From Paenibacillus sp. FSL H8-0537 (GTDB lineage: Bacteria > Bacillota > Bacilli > Paenibacillales > Paenibacillaceae): a stretch of DNA of 64,000 nucleotides. Under the pieces are notes generated by a model. The model did not search any database. It saw only the letters and a program-made list of their open reading frames with translations, and was not told the origin of the DNA. The stretch spans positions 3,524,001 through 3,588,000 of the forward strand of contig NZ_CP150290.1 of assembly GCF_038051995.1 (NCBI RefSeq), in the 5' to 3' direction. A program made the position numbers and the translations under genes. Positions 35,238 to 44,878 of the stretch are shown here, in pieces; the stretch's first letter is position 1; each line of letters starts with the position of its first letter.

Positions 35238-36194
35238 CTAGCCTACTGGCTGTCCCTGTCCCTTGGCATAGAAGGAGCGGATGACCGCTGCCGAACGTTT
35301 GCCATACATGCAATAATCATCGTTGCGGGAAGCTTCTTTCGTATTGTACAGCTGAGCTGGCCAATCCCACAGCATATAGCCGAGCATCCAATCGCGTTTG
35401 GCACAAGCAGCGAACATCGCTTCATAATAACGCTCCTGCTCGATTTCAGACGGTGCGCCTGGAAGCGACCAGTCATTTGGCTTTGCAGCCGAGCCTTCGC
35501 GGCTCGGACAGCCTGCCTCCATAAAGAAAAACGGCTTATTCCACTTTGCAATGCCCGCCTCTATGCGATCAAGCTGCTCCTCGAATTGCTCAATCGGGTA
35601 ATAGCCGCTGGACGAAATAATATCGACGGCATCCCACCAGCCCACTCGCTCTTCCTGATATTTATCGCAGTTGTAAGTAATAGGTCCGCTGTAAAGCGTC
35701 CGCACCAAGGCAATTAAATCGCGCCATTCCCGCTCGCGCTTGTCCGTCTGCACCATTTCACAGCCGATGCAGAACATTTCGCAGCCCTCTTCCTCGGCTA
35801 TCGCTGCATAATAGGCAATGAATTTCCCGTAGGAAGCGAACCACTCGCCCCAGCTCGGTTCTCCTGGCGTATTCTGATCGAAAAAGCCGATATGCGCCCG
35901 CCATGTGCCATTCCCCACATTGACTACCGGCTTGAGGCATACTTTAATGCCGTGGCTTTTCGCCTCGCGTATCGCCCAGCGGATTTCCTCATCACTTACT
36001 GTCGGCTCGCTCCAATAGGGAATTTCCGTCGATTGCGGCGTTTCTTGAACCGCTGCGAACGCAATGGCCGTCCAGTTTACGTTCAGCTTGGCCATTTCGG
36101 CGATGGAGGCCGCCGCCGCAGGTCCTGCCCACGTACCGCGAACTCCCGTCCAGCCCCATGTCATTCCAAAAACCTGCTCATTCCACTGCTGCAA
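35238..36194 (-). CDS. GH113-type endo-beta-1,4-mannanase, cytoplasmic
   Basis: About 318 residues. The TIM barrel begins FGMTWGWTGVRGTWAGPAA and has ANVNWTAIAF-like strand LNVNWTAIAFAAVQET. The acid/base Glu is in FCIGCEMVQTD and the nucleophile Glu in KPFFFMEAGCPS, as in GH113 mannanases. No signal peptide is seen, so it would cut imported manno-oligosaccharides. The start is taken as TTG 36194 with AAGGGGG eight bases upstream; an in-frame ATG at 36224 has no ribosome site. Confidence 0.85.
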   Translation of the reverse strand: MQQWNEQVFGMTWGWTGVRGTWAGPAAAASIAEMAKLNVNWTAIAFAAVQETPQSTEIPYWSEPTVSDEEIRWAIREAKSHGIKVCLKPVVNVGNGTWRAHIGFFDQNTPGEPSWGEWFASYGKFIAYYAAIAEEEGCEMFCIGCEMVQTDKREREWRDLIALVRTLYSGPITYNCDKYQEERVGWWDAVDIISSSGYYPIEQFEEQLDRIEAGIAKWNKPFFFMEAGCPSREGSAAKPNDWSLPGAPSEIEQERYYEAMFAACAKRDWMLGYMLWDWPAQLYNTKEASRNDDYCMYGKRSAAVIRSFYAKGQGQPVG

Positions 36195-36242
36195 GTATGT
36201 TTCCCCCTTCAACTCACGATCCATATATGGTTTGTAATCTGA

Positions 36243-37079
36243 TTATTTGACTGCACCGCTCGTTACTCCGGCAAAAATAAACTTTTGCATCGAGAGGAAA
36301 ATCGCCACCGTCGGGATGAAAATAATTAAAATGCCTGCGGAAATAACGTTCAACTGGGCGGCATTCGGCCCGACGAAGGCATAAATAGCCGTCGATACAA
36401 CCTTTAGCTTCTGGCTTGGCATATACAGATAAGGCGTGTAAAAGTCATTGTAAATCGAGATCGTCTTCAAAATAACGAGCGTCGCTGTTGCTGGCCCGAG
36501 CAGCGGGAAAATAATCGAGCGATAAATTTTAAACAGCGATGCGCCTTCCATCATTGCGCTTTCATCCAAATCACGCGGAATGCTGTTGACGAATTGCAGA
36601 TAGATGACGATTTGCAGCACGTCGGCTCCCAAATAAAGAATGATTGGCGCACCCATCGTGTTGTAAAGCGAGAAATATTTAATGACGCTAAATGTAGCGA
36701 CCTGCGTCGTTACCATAGGAATGACCTGGGCAACGAGGTACATGCCCATAATCCCTTTTTTCAGCTTAAAATCAAACCGGCCCAGCGCGTACGCCACCAT
36801 CGTGCCGAACATAATGTTGCCCGCTACAGCGATGACCAGAATGATCGCAATATTACGGAAGCCGAGCCCGAGCTTGCCGATGTCGAACACCTTTTGAAAA
36901 TTATCAAAGTTCAAGAAGTTTGCCGGCAAAGCAAGACCGGATTGATAATACTCGATCTGTGTCTTAAACGCGCCAGTCACAATCGAGTAAAGCGGGAATA
37001 AGACGACGAACAGCGCGATAACCAGCGTCACATATTTGAAAATCGTAAATAATGGTGAACCTTCTCTACTCTGCCCCAT
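36243..37079 (-). CDS. Carbohydrate ABC transporter permease (MalG type)
   Basis: 278 residues with six membrane helices. It has the EAA-loop region ESAMMEGASLFKIYRSIIFPLLGPA that contacts the ATPase. AGGAGGGG precedes the ATG, which lies three bases after the stop of the partner permease. No ATPase gene is in the operon; a shared MsmX-type ATPase elsewhere is likely. Confidence 0.92.
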   Translation of the reverse strand: MGQSREGSPLFTIFKYVTLVIALFVVLFPLYSIVTGAFKTQIEYYQSGLALPANFLNFDNFQKVFDIGKLGLGFRNIAIILVIAVAGNIMFGTMVAYALGRFDFKLKKGIMGMYLVAQVIPMVTTQVATFSVIKYFSLYNTMGAPIILYLGADVLQIVIYLQFVNSIPRDLDESAMMEGASLFKIYRSIIFPLLGPATATLVILKTISIYNDFYTPYLYMPSQKLKVVSTAIYAFVGPNAAQLNVISAGILIIFIPTVAIFLSMQKFIFAGVTSGAVK

Positions 37080-37082
37080 CGT

Positions 37083-37961
37083 CTATTCCCCTCCTTTGAA
37101 CAAAAACTTGCGCTGAATAACGATAAACAGCAGAACCATCATAAGCAGGACAACCGCCATCGCCGAGGCAAGGCCGAAGTTTTGATATTTGAATGCCGTA
37201 TCCACCGTCTTGATGACGAAGGTTGACGTATCGTTCGCACCTAGCAGCATGACATAAGGAATATCGAAAGCCTCGAGCGCCCCTGTCAGCGTTAAAATAA
37301 GCATAAGCTCCAGCACTTTGCGAATGCTTGGCAGCGTTATAAATCTGAACTTCTGCCAGCCTGATGCGCCATCGATTGAGCCCGCTTCATACAAATCGTC
37401 AGGAATCGACTGCAAGGCGCCGATGAAAATAACCATATTAAGCCCCATATACTTCCACATAGAAATGAAGGCAAGCGAGAAGTTGACCAAATGCTTATCG
37501 CCCAGCCAGCTTTGCTGCCACGATTCAAGTCCAATCGATCCAAGGAGCGTATTTAGCGAGCCGTATTCCACATGGTAAACGTTTTTGAACATAATGACCG
37601 TTGCTACGCTGTGCAGCACATATGGCAAAAACAGAATGACTCGAAACCCATTTCGTCCCCGCAGCTTGCTCGTCAATATGACGGCAAAATAGAGCGAGAA
37701 GACAACTTGAATTAAACCCCCGATGAAATAATAAGCATTGTTTTTAAGCGCCCCGAATACTTCGGGCTTTGTAAAAATCTCCTTGTAGTTGTCAAGGCCA
37801 ATAAAATTCATGTCCCAGCCAAGACCGCTCCAATCCGTCAAGCTGTAATACAGCAAAGATACGGCCGGGTAATACGAGAAGGTCAGCGACAGAAGCACGG
37901 GAATTGTCAAAAACCCGAACAAAATTAAATATCGCTGCGTTTTGTAAGAGAACTGATGCAT
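37083..37961 (-). CDS. Carbohydrate ABC transporter permease (MalF type)
   Basis: 292 residues with about six membrane helices. The EAA-loop region is YEAGSIDGASGWQKFRFITL. It is the first gene of the mannan operon, downstream of the -10/cre region at 37995-38017. It forms the importer with the next permease and the lipoprotein at 31281-32597. Confidence 0.92.
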   Translation of the reverse strand: MHQFSYKTQRYLILFGFLTIPVLLSLTFSYYPAVSLLYYSLTDWSGLGWDMNFIGLDNYKEIFTKPEVFGALKNNAYYFIGGLIQVVFSLYFAVILTSKLRGRNGFRVILFLPYVLHSVATVIMFKNVYHVEYGSLNTLLGSIGLESWQQSWLGDKHLVNFSLAFISMWKYMGLNMVIFIGALQSIPDDLYEAGSIDGASGWQKFRFITLPSIRKVLELMLILTLTGALEAFDIPYVMLLGANDTSTFVIKTVDTAFKYQNFGLASAMAVVLLMMVLLFIVIQRKFLFKGGE

Positions 37962-37994
37962 AAGGCCACCCTCGCTTTCTTTTAATGAACACCG

Positions 37995-38010
37995 TTGTTA
38001 GCGTTTTCAT
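37995..38010 (-). promoter_or_regulatory. cre site, perfect consensus match
   Basis: On the minus strand ATGAAAACGCTAACAA satisfies all defined positions of WTGNNARCGNWWWCAW. It directly follows the TATAAT at 38012-38017, a position suited to CcpA repression of the mannan operon. A LacI-family operator for the regulator at 41523 is the alternative. Confidence 0.7.
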
Positions 38011-38011
38011 C

Positions 38012-38017
38012 ATTATA
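38012..38017 (-). promoter_or_regulatory. -10 element of the mannan operon
   Basis: TATAAT on the minus strand, 51 bases before the first permease start. The sequence 17 bases upstream (TTATAA) is a poor -35, which fits a promoter needing an activator such as the adjacent YesN-type regulator. Confidence 0.5.
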
Positions 38018-38095
38018 GGAGAAGCTGGCCCCGATTATAATGGTCTTTGTTATGTTTTATTGTCTTCAATTTGGATAACGGGAACCTAACTTTCT

Positions 38096-39604
38096 TTACC
38101 TAACTTTATCGCGATATTCCTTTGGTGTTAGGCCAGCCATTTTTTTAAATACTTTAGTGAAATAAGCGGGATCAGCATACCCTACCCGTTCGCCGACCAT
38201 ATACGTTTTGAGCCCCTGCTCCTGGCGCAGCAGCTGTTTTGCCGCCTCAATCCGCACAGAAATCATATAGTCGGTAATCGTCTCGCCTGTCTCCGTCTTG
38301 AACAGCTTGCTTAAATAGCTTGGCGTCAAATATACAATATCCGCGAGGCGCTGCAGCTCAAGCTCCTCGGTAAAATGCTGCTGTATATACGATTTCACTT
38401 TATCTATGGCTCTATTATCTGAACGCGTGCTGCCCAGCAAAGCGCTAATTTCCTCCATTCCAGCCCGCAGCCCCTGGGCGAAGGCTTCCCAGTTTTCGCT
38501 TGCTTCAGGATCGATCGGCATATTCACCTGTCCATATTCAAGCTGGACGCTGCGTTTTTTCAGCTCCTCGGCAATGTGAGCGCTAATGCCAAAGCAGGCC
38601 TCCTGCAGCTCCTTCCAGCAAATGCGCTGGGCAGCAGCCTCTTGCAGCCACCCTTCAAATTTCGCCTGCGCCAAGGCAAAATCATTCATTTGCAGCGCCG
38701 GCAGCAGCTCCTTGCTCACGATATGCGTCAAACGCAGCAAATGATCGACAGGCGCGACACGACTAACAGCGCCGGAGGACCAGCGCGGCTCCGGATTATA
38801 CCAAGCATGCTGATAGGCGGAAAAAGCTTCGCTATAGGCATGCGTTAGCCAACTGCTGCCGCGGAAAATGCTGCTAAAGCCTATTTTGGCACGCGTAAAG
38901 GCAGGAAGTCGCTGAAGCAGCGTAACGGACAGCTCCCTGACGGTTTCGGCATGGTCGGAATCGTGAATGGAGATGAGGATAACCCTTTTGCCGCCTTCAC
39001 CAGTAATAATGATTCTTTCGCGAAGCCAGTCGGCCATGAATCGCTCCAGCTGAATTTCGTTTAGCTCTGGGGCAGTCGTTAATAACAGCACCGCATAGTG
39101 ATGCAGAAACAGCGGCAGTTGATCAATCGTTCCACACACGTCCTCCACGACATAGGAAGGCAGCTGCTTCTCATCGGCATAAAGCAGCAGGCTAATTAAA
39201 TCGCCGGACTCAAGGCGGCTGCGGCTGCGCTCCTGCTTAACCTTGCTGTTCACCTTGGCAAGCAGGCGAATCAGCTCCTCGAGGTTGACTGGCTTTAGCA
39301 AATAATCCTCTGCTCCCTGACGCAGCGATTCCCTGGCATATTCAAAATCATTAAAGCCGCTCAGCACAGCAAATTTAATATTTTTACCGAGCCGCTTCAC
39401 TTTGGCAATGAGCTGGAGCCCGGTCATCTGTGGCATTTTAATATCAGTCAGCACAAAATCGGGATGAATATGATCGAGCTGGTCCAGCAGCTCCTGCCCG
39501 CTGCCATAGGCGCCAATAATCCGGTATTCCTCGCCTGCCTGCTCAATCAGCTTGCATAACCCCAGTCTAATTCGTTCCTCGTCGTCTACGACTACAATAT
39601 CCAT
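38096..39604 (-). CDS. AraC-type response regulator (YesN-like)
   Basis: 502 residues from the ATG at 39604 with AAGGAAGGAG upstream. The receiver has acidic DDEE near 7-10 and phospho-acceptor Asp54 in FVLTDIKMPQMTG. A middle linker region of ~250 residues leads to a C-terminal AraC pair of HTHs (RLADIVYLTPSYLSKLFKTE, YADPAYFTKVFKKMAGLTP). It pairs with the sensor kinase just upstream and should activate the divergent-free, co-directional mannan operon that starts 135 bases downstream. Confidence 0.92.
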   Translation of the reverse strand: MDIVVVDDEERIRLGLCKLIEQAGEEYRIIGAYGSGQELLDQLDHIHPDFVLTDIKMPQMTGLQLIAKVKRLGKNIKFAVLSGFNDFEYARESLRQGAEDYLLKPVNLEELIRLLAKVNSKVKQERSRSRLESGDLISLLLYADEKQLPSYVVEDVCGTIDQLPLFLHHYAVLLLTTAPELNEIQLERFMADWLRERIIITGEGGKRVILISIHDSDHAETVRELSVTLLQRLPAFTRAKIGFSSIFRGSSWLTHAYSEAFSAYQHAWYNPEPRWSSGAVSRVAPVDHLLRLTHIVSKELLPALQMNDFALAQAKFEGWLQEAAAQRICWKELQEACFGISAHIAEELKKRSVQLEYGQVNMPIDPEASENWEAFAQGLRAGMEEISALLGSTRSDNRAIDKVKSYIQQHFTEELELQRLADIVYLTPSYLSKLFKTETGETITDYMISVRIEAAKQLLRQEQGLKTYMVGERVGYADPAYFTKVFKKMAGLTPKEYRDKVR

Positions 39605-39647
39605 CGTTGCCACTCCTTCCTTTTCCCCGCGTATTTCATTCCTGTAT

Positions 39648-41510
39648 TCATTCCTGATTCAGCGGCATCCGAATCGTTACCCGCGTGCCCTTCCCCAGCT
39701 CGCTGTCAATCGTTAAGCCGTAGCTGGCGCCAAAACGCAGCTTCAAGCGCTCATGCACATTGCGCAGGCCAATGCCTCTTCCGCTTGGACCTGGCGGCTC
39801 GGCGGCAGACAAGGCATTGCGTACCTGAAGCAGCTGCCCTTCATCCATGCCGCAGCCGTCATCGGCAACGGTAAACCATTGCTCTTTGCCAACGATTCGC
39901 CAGCCTACGCTAATGAGCATCTTCTCGCCCTCGCGTGAATTCTCATACGCGTGGTTGACTGAATTTTCAACAATAGGCTGAAACTGCAGCTTCATAACCC
40001 GTATGCTGGAGGCCGCTTCTCCCTCAGGCAGCTCCAATTGGTACCGATCACCGAAGCGGTCGTTGATCAACCGCATATACATGCGCAAATGCTCAAATTC
40101 CTGACTCGCCGTCACCATTTCATCACCGGCATGAATGCTGTATCTGAGCTGCTGCCCTAAAAGTTGAACCATCTCGGCGGCCTCTGGATCATCGTTCAGC
40201 ACTGCGGTCATTCGAATCGACTCCAGCGTGTTGTATATAAAATGAGGATTAATCTGGCGCTGCAAGCTCTCCAGCTCAATCTGGTTTTTACGCTGCTCAA
40301 TGCGGTAAATATTTTCAATCAACAGCTGGATTCTCGCCATCATGCGGTTAAAGGCATTCCCGAGCATGCCGACCTCATCACGGCGACGCACCGGAAAGGC
40401 AACATCGAGATTGCCAGCCTGCACCTGCTTCATCAGCTTCACCATTTCGCGCATCGGCTTCGTCAGCGCAAAAATCAGCACAAACGATATAAGCAGAGCC
40501 AGCGTCATAATGGCAATCGCTGCCGCCCCCGTGTAATTACGGGTCTGAATCGCCTCGGCCTCCACCTGCTCCTTCGGAATGAGAATGAGCGTGAGCCAGC
40601 CGGATTCCTCGGATTTACGGTAAATCACCAGCTGCTCCTTGCCATTTTTATCGACGATGTAGCTGCCGTTTTGCCCTTCTGCCTGCTGAAGCAGTGCATC
40701 GCTGGATAAATTTTCAGCAAGAAAGGCCTGCTCGCTATCGTAAATAACGGTACCCGCCTCATCCAAAATGAGCGTTGTGCCTCTCGTCGTCTCATCCAAA
40801 TCGTTAACAACGTTCTCAATGACCTCAATGCTGGCATCAACCGCAATCATGCCTATCGAATGGTAGGTGCTGTCAATAATATTGCGTACGATCGTGAACA
40901 CATACCGTTTGCGATTGGCATCCCCGCTGACCTCCTGTGTGCTGATCAGTACAGGCTTGCCATTTGCAGCAGCAGCGGTTTCATGCCAGCGATTATAGAA
41001 CTCAGGCAGATTGGCGCGGACTCCTCCACTTTTCATCACATAATAGGGGTTGCCATACGCATCAAACAAATAGACGCTGCTGGCCCCTTCCTTAATATTG
41101 TTCATAAAATAAATGCTGCTTTCGATTTTGCGCTGAATTTGCACCTTCATCTGCATGTTTTTAACGTAATACTGGTCCAGATCGCCGCCTGTCTCGGCCT
41201 CCACCTGCGAATAATATCGATTTGAGAGCTTAAGGCCCTCCTGAATTTCACCGAGATACGAAGGTATAATTGATATTTTTTTCATATCCTTCGTGTAGTC
41301 GTCGAGCTTGCTGACCATTTTGTCAGAAATTTCTGCTGCATAGGTAACCGTGTTTTTTTCGATCGTATTCGTGTAACGCAGCGATGAAATATACGTCAGC
41401 CCACCAACCGGAATAACGATCAGCAGCACGAACACAATAAACAGCTTCGCTTCCATGCGGGTTGCGGGGAAAATCGTCCAGCGCCGCAGCCAAAATTTTG
41501 AGTCTCCCAT
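39648..41510 (-). CDS. Sensor histidine kinase (YesM-like)
   Basis: 620 residues. A first membrane helix near 20-45 and a second near 300-345 flank a ~250-residue extracellular Cache-like sensor. A HAMP segment follows, then the LytS/YesM-type phospho-His in QRQINPHFIYNTLESIRM, the N box PIVENSVNHAYE and G boxes DDGCGMDEGQL and GRGIGLRNVHERLK. It probably senses extracellular sugar, possibly via the binding protein. The gene lies between the LacI regulator and its cognate response regulator. Confidence 0.92.
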   Translation of the reverse strand: MGDSKFWLRRWTIFPATRMEAKLFIVFVLLIVIPVGGLTYISSLRYTNTIEKNTVTYAAEISDKMVSKLDDYTKDMKKISIIPSYLGEIQEGLKLSNRYYSQVEAETGGDLDQYYVKNMQMKVQIQRKIESSIYFMNNIKEGASSVYLFDAYGNPYYVMKSGGVRANLPEFYNRWHETAAAANGKPVLISTQEVSGDANRKRYVFTIVRNIIDSTYHSIGMIAVDASIEVIENVVNDLDETTRGTTLILDEAGTVIYDSEQAFLAENLSSDALLQQAEGQNGSYIVDKNGKEQLVIYRKSEESGWLTLILIPKEQVEAEAIQTRNYTGAAAIAIMTLALLISFVLIFALTKPMREMVKLMKQVQAGNLDVAFPVRRRDEVGMLGNAFNRMMARIQLLIENIYRIEQRKNQIELESLQRQINPHFIYNTLESIRMTAVLNDDPEAAEMVQLLGQQLRYSIHAGDEMVTASQEFEHLRMYMRLINDRFGDRYQLELPEGEAASSIRVMKLQFQPIVENSVNHAYENSREGEKMLISVGWRIVGKEQWFTVADDGCGMDEGQLLQVRNALSAAEPPGPSGRGIGLRNVHERLKLRFGASYGLTIDSELGKGTRVTIRMPLNQE

Positions 41511-41522
41511 AGCATTCGCCCC

Positions 41523-42590
41523 TTAAGCTTGCGTCATGGAGCTTGCCGTCGATTCACGCATGACAAAATCGCCTGACAGCAAAATTTTCTCTTGTGGGCT
41601 GCCGGGATGCTCCAGCCGGCGCAGCAGCATTTCGACGGCGCGGCGGCCAAAAGCCTCCTTCTGCACATCGACGGTGCTGAGGGTAGGCTTTGACCAAGCC
41701 GCATCCTCAATATTGTCAAAGCCGACAACAGAGCATTCTACTGGAACGGCAACATTTAATTTAGCAAGCACCGTCATCATACATATCGCTATGGAATCAT
41801 TTGCACAAATGAAGGCGGTCGGCAGCGCTGCTTCCTCTACCATTTTTTTCACAATCAGCTCCAGCGCCTCTGTCATTTCCGAGCGGTTATTTCCTTCAAA
41901 CGTCAACAGTGCGGATTCCTGGGCTTGGACAAGCCCATGCTCCTCCAGCATGGAGCTATACCCGAGAAAACGGTCTAGAAAGCTGCGTGAAAAGTGGGTG
42001 TTGCCAACAAATTGCAGCTTGCGATGGCCACAGCCAATCAAATAATTAGTCACGCGGCGCATGCACTCCATATTGTTCATAAACAGCGTATCCGAAGGAA
42101 TGAGCGGATCTTCATGATCCACCAGCACGAAAGGAATGCCTAGACTGCGGATTTCCAGCAGCATTTGCGAGGAAATTAGGCCGACGCCGATAATGCCGCG
42201 AATGCTGCTCGGGTTAATAAACTGCGCGAAATGATTTTTAAACTGCTCGGTAATCATCATCGTGCCAATTTCCCGCTCCTCCAGCTCCATCGTAATGCCA
42301 TCCATAATTTTGCCCCAGAAAAAAGAGTCCCTCGTCTGGTATCTCACATTCGGTACAAGCAAAATCACCGTATCGCGAGTTTGACGCTCGCTTGCTTTAT
42401 CCCCGCTTAAGCTGGAGGAAGGAGCTTTGAGCTTCTGTCCGGCAAAATACCCTAGCTGTGTGGCGACGCTGACAATTTTCTCTCGCGTCTCCGCACTAAC
42501 TCCCGGCTTACCTGAAAGCGCTTTAGAAACAGCGAATTTTGAAACATTTAAATAGTCAGCAATTTGCTGCATCGTCACTTTATTAGCCAT
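41523..42590 (-). CDS. LacI-family transcriptional regulator
   Basis: 355 residues from the ATG at 42590 with AAAGGA about nine bases upstream; an in-frame ATG at 42608 is not preceded by a site. The HTH is VTMQQIADYLNVSKFAVSKA, and the sensor domain includes VLVDHEDPLIPSD and AFICANDSIAICMM. It is 12 bases upstream of the sensor kinase gene, probably co-transcribed. Control of the mannan operon, alongside the two-component pair, is inferred from position. Confidence 0.88.
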   Translation of the reverse strand: MANKVTMQQIADYLNVSKFAVSKALSGKPGVSAETREKIVSVATQLGYFAGQKLKAPSSSLSGDKASERQTRDTVILLVPNVRYQTRDSFFWGKIMDGITMELEEREIGTMMITEQFKNHFAQFINPSSIRGIIGVGLISSQMLLEIRSLGIPFVLVDHEDPLIPSDTLFMNNMECMRRVTNYLIGCGHRKLQFVGNTHFSRSFLDRFLGYSSMLEEHGLVQAQESALLTFEGNNRSEMTEALELIVKKMVEEAALPTAFICANDSIAICMMTVLAKLNVAVPVECSVVGFDNIEDAAWSKPTLSTVDVQKEAFGRRAVEMLLRRLEHPGSPQEKILLSGDFVMRESTASSMTQA

Positions 42591-42703
42591 AGCTGCACAT
42601 CCTTTCATTAAAATAAGGTGTCTAGTTAGTTTTGTTAGGTTTCTTAAAGCTTTTATAAGCTAACATTAGCATATGAATAAACTTATGAAAAGCTTGTTTG
42701 GAA

Positions 42704-42738
42704 AATAAAAAAAGACCCGCTTCAGCAGCGAATCTTTC
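42704..42738 (-). terminator. Intrinsic terminator after the Crp/Fnr gene
   Basis: Minus strand AAAGATTCGCT pairs with AGCGGGTCTTT (some mismatches) around TGCTGA, followed by TTTTTATTTT. Confidence 0.7.
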
Positions 42739-42856
42739 TACAGATTATAAATGGTAAATTCGGACTCTCAGCAGATCTCTATTATATATAGAAGAAACAC
42801 GTCGTGCGCTGGTCTAATTGCTAGCTTATTGGTATGAGCATTTTTAAATACTGCCA

Positions 42857-43594
42857 TTAAAAAGTCGCTTGGTGGCTGCTGTTCAGCTTCTGCTCAATCC
42901 ACTGCTGGCTTTGCTGGGTAAACAGCAGCCGCCCTTTTTTTACGACGAATCGTTTCTCGTCTTTAAGTATTTTCATAATCCGATTCACGCTCCGAACCGC
43001 CACGCCAAGCTGGCTCGCAATTTCCTCACGGGTGGCGATGAGCTCATACACCGGCTTTTTCTGAAAATCAGCATGACGCAATGCCTCATAAAAATAAGCA
43101 AGCAGCTTCTGCTGCATCGAATAAAAGCTGTTTTCAAGCGTTTTTCTCCCCTGCTGGAACAGCTTGTTCGCTAGCTGGTCATTCAACCGACGCAAAAAAG
43201 CGGGACTGTTGATGACCCATTTTTTGAAGCGCTGCTTGTCGATGGCAAGCAGCGTAGACTCGCGTGTCGTCTCGACCTGATTAATAAACGGCATACCCAG
43301 GCTAATCTCGATATCGCCGATGACGTCTCCTGGCAGCAGCATAGCTAGCCGGAACATTTTTCCGTCGGACAGCTTTCGTTCTACGGCAAGCTCGCCAGCA
43401 ATCAAAATATACACATAAACCATGTCTCCGCCTTGATCGCATACCGTCTCGCCCGGATAAAAGCAGCGCACCTCCCAGCAATTCTGCACCTGCTCCGGAA
43501 GCTCGTCAAACATTTCCTTCAGCCAGCCATGTCCCTGAATAATCCGCTCAATGGATTCTGTACGCAATATGGCACCCTCTTTGCTATCGCTCAT
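42857..43594 (-). CDS. Crp/Fnr-family transcriptional regulator
   Basis: 245 residues. The cyclic-nucleotide-binding-like beta barrel holds FYPGETVCDQGGDMVYVYIL and LLPGDVIGDIEISLG. The C-terminal winged helix has TREEIASQLGVAVRSVNRIM. No cysteine cluster typical of Fnr and no clear cNMP arginine pocket were seen, so the ligand is unknown. It is monocistronic, with its own terminator. Confidence 0.9.
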   Translation of the reverse strand: MSDSKEGAILRTESIERIIQGHGWLKEMFDELPEQVQNCWEVRCFYPGETVCDQGGDMVYVYILIAGELAVERKLSDGKMFRLAMLLPGDVIGDIEISLGMPFINQVETTRESTLLAIDKQRFKKWVINSPAFLRRLNDQLANKLFQQGRKTLENSFYSMQQKLLAYFYEALRHADFQKKPVYELIATREEIASQLGVAVRSVNRIMKILKDEKRFVVKKGRLLFTQQSQQWIEQKLNSSHQATF

Positions 43595-43703
43595 CCTCAG
43601 TTACTCTAATGTAAACCTATTCTCCCCTTTTAAAAAGGACATAAGTCCGTTTTGGCAAAGTTTTTGCGGCCATCATATGCTCTGATACCGATTGCCGACT
43701 TGG

Positions 43704-44696
43704 CTAGTTCAGCGCGTCCAAAAGGCGGTCGCATAAATCCATTGTGCCAATATTGTCGCGTCCGCTCGAATTCGGCGTCAATTTCTGCTTGCTGCAAGCG
43801 ATAAAATGGGCCATTTCACCGATAAAGCCGCGTGCGTAAAGGTCGCCTAAGCATCCGGACATCGTGGAAGCTGGCGGTGTCAGCACCTTTGTTTCCTCGG
43901 ATAGCGTCTGGAACGACGAGGAGCCGGGCAAAGGCGATTTGTGGATCGAAAGCTTTTTGGAATCTTCAGCTGCGACATGGCCATTATCAAAAGTGACCAG
44001 CACGCTTTCACTTTCGCTCGACCAAGCAGTCATGCCAGCAAAATAGACGCTGCCGGAAATGCCGTTCTCAAATTTCAAGGAAAACGACTGGGAAATATTT
44101 TCGCCCAAATTGTTGTTAAAGCCTGCAACCTGCGCCACTTCGCCAAACAAGCCGCGCATAAGATCGACGAGATGGATAGCAGCCAGCTTCAAGAATTGCT
44201 CCTCCGTTTTGCTAAAGCCTGTACTATCGCAGGCAAAACGAATTTGGAACGAGCGTGCGGCTCCAAGTTCGTCCGACTCAATCAGCTCTTTGAGCTTCAT
44301 GTATACGGGGGCATAACGCTTCATAAAGCCAACCATCAGCACAATACCGGTCTCCTCAGCTGCTTCCGCAATGGCTGCCGCTTCCTCGGCAGTCCAGCCG
44401 AGCGGCTTGTCGACAAATACATGTTTACCAGCTTTTATGCAGTCCATGACGATTTGCGTTTGATCACCTGGCTGGGCTACCACCACAACACCGTCGCACT
44501 TTTCCTTTTGCAGCATTTGCTTATAGTCGTCATACGGCGTGCCGCTGCTGCCGAAGCGGGTCAATGCCGCTTGCGAACGATCAAGGCTTCGTGTGGAGAC
44601 CGCTACAATCTCAGCTCCTGCTTCTACTGCGGACGGAAAAATATTTGTGGAGGCATGAAAGCCTGCACCGATAAAACAAAGTTTTGCTTGGCTCAT
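43704..44696 (-). CDS. Gfo/Idh/MocA-family oxidoreductase
   Basis: 330 residues. The N-terminal Rossmann domain has FIGAGFHASTNIFPSAVEAG and a DKP variant (FVDKPLGWT) of the usual EKP motif. The C-terminal alpha/beta domain has LAAIHLVDLMRGLFGEVAQV. A NAD(P)-dependent sugar or inositol-type dehydrogenase is likely; the substrate cannot be told. It stands alone, divergent from the DoxX gene. Confidence 0.87.
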   Translation of the reverse strand: MSQAKLCFIGAGFHASTNIFPSAVEAGAEIVAVSTRSLDRSQAALTRFGSSGTPYDDYKQMLQKEKCDGVVVVAQPGDQTQIVMDCIKAGKHVFVDKPLGWTAEEAAAIAEAAEETGIVLMVGFMKRYAPVYMKLKELIESDELGAARSFQIRFACDSTGFSKTEEQFLKLAAIHLVDLMRGLFGEVAQVAGFNNNLGENISQSFSLKFENGISGSVYFAGMTAWSSESESVLVTFDNGHVAAEDSKKLSIHKSPLPGSSSFQTLSEETKVLTPPASTMSGCLGDLYARGFIGEMAHFIACSKQKLTPNSSGRDNIGTMDLCDRLLDALN

Positions 44697-44795
44697 CTCT
44701 TATCGCTCCTGTTCATCATATCGACAACGACATTAGCATATTTCCATGCTCTGATACAAGCCAACCGTAAAAATAAATTATTTTTTTGCACTATA

Positions 44796-44824
44796 TTGAC
44801 TTAAAAATCAGAGTTCAGTATGAG
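44796..44824 (+). promoter_or_regulatory. SigA-type promoter before the DoxX relic
   Basis: TTGACT and TATGAG spaced by 17 bases, ending about 55 bases before the ATG. Confidence 0.5.
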
Positions 44825-44878
44825 TGTTTCTTAGAATGAGTGCAACGGAATGCGATAATGAGAAAGGTTGAATAATAA

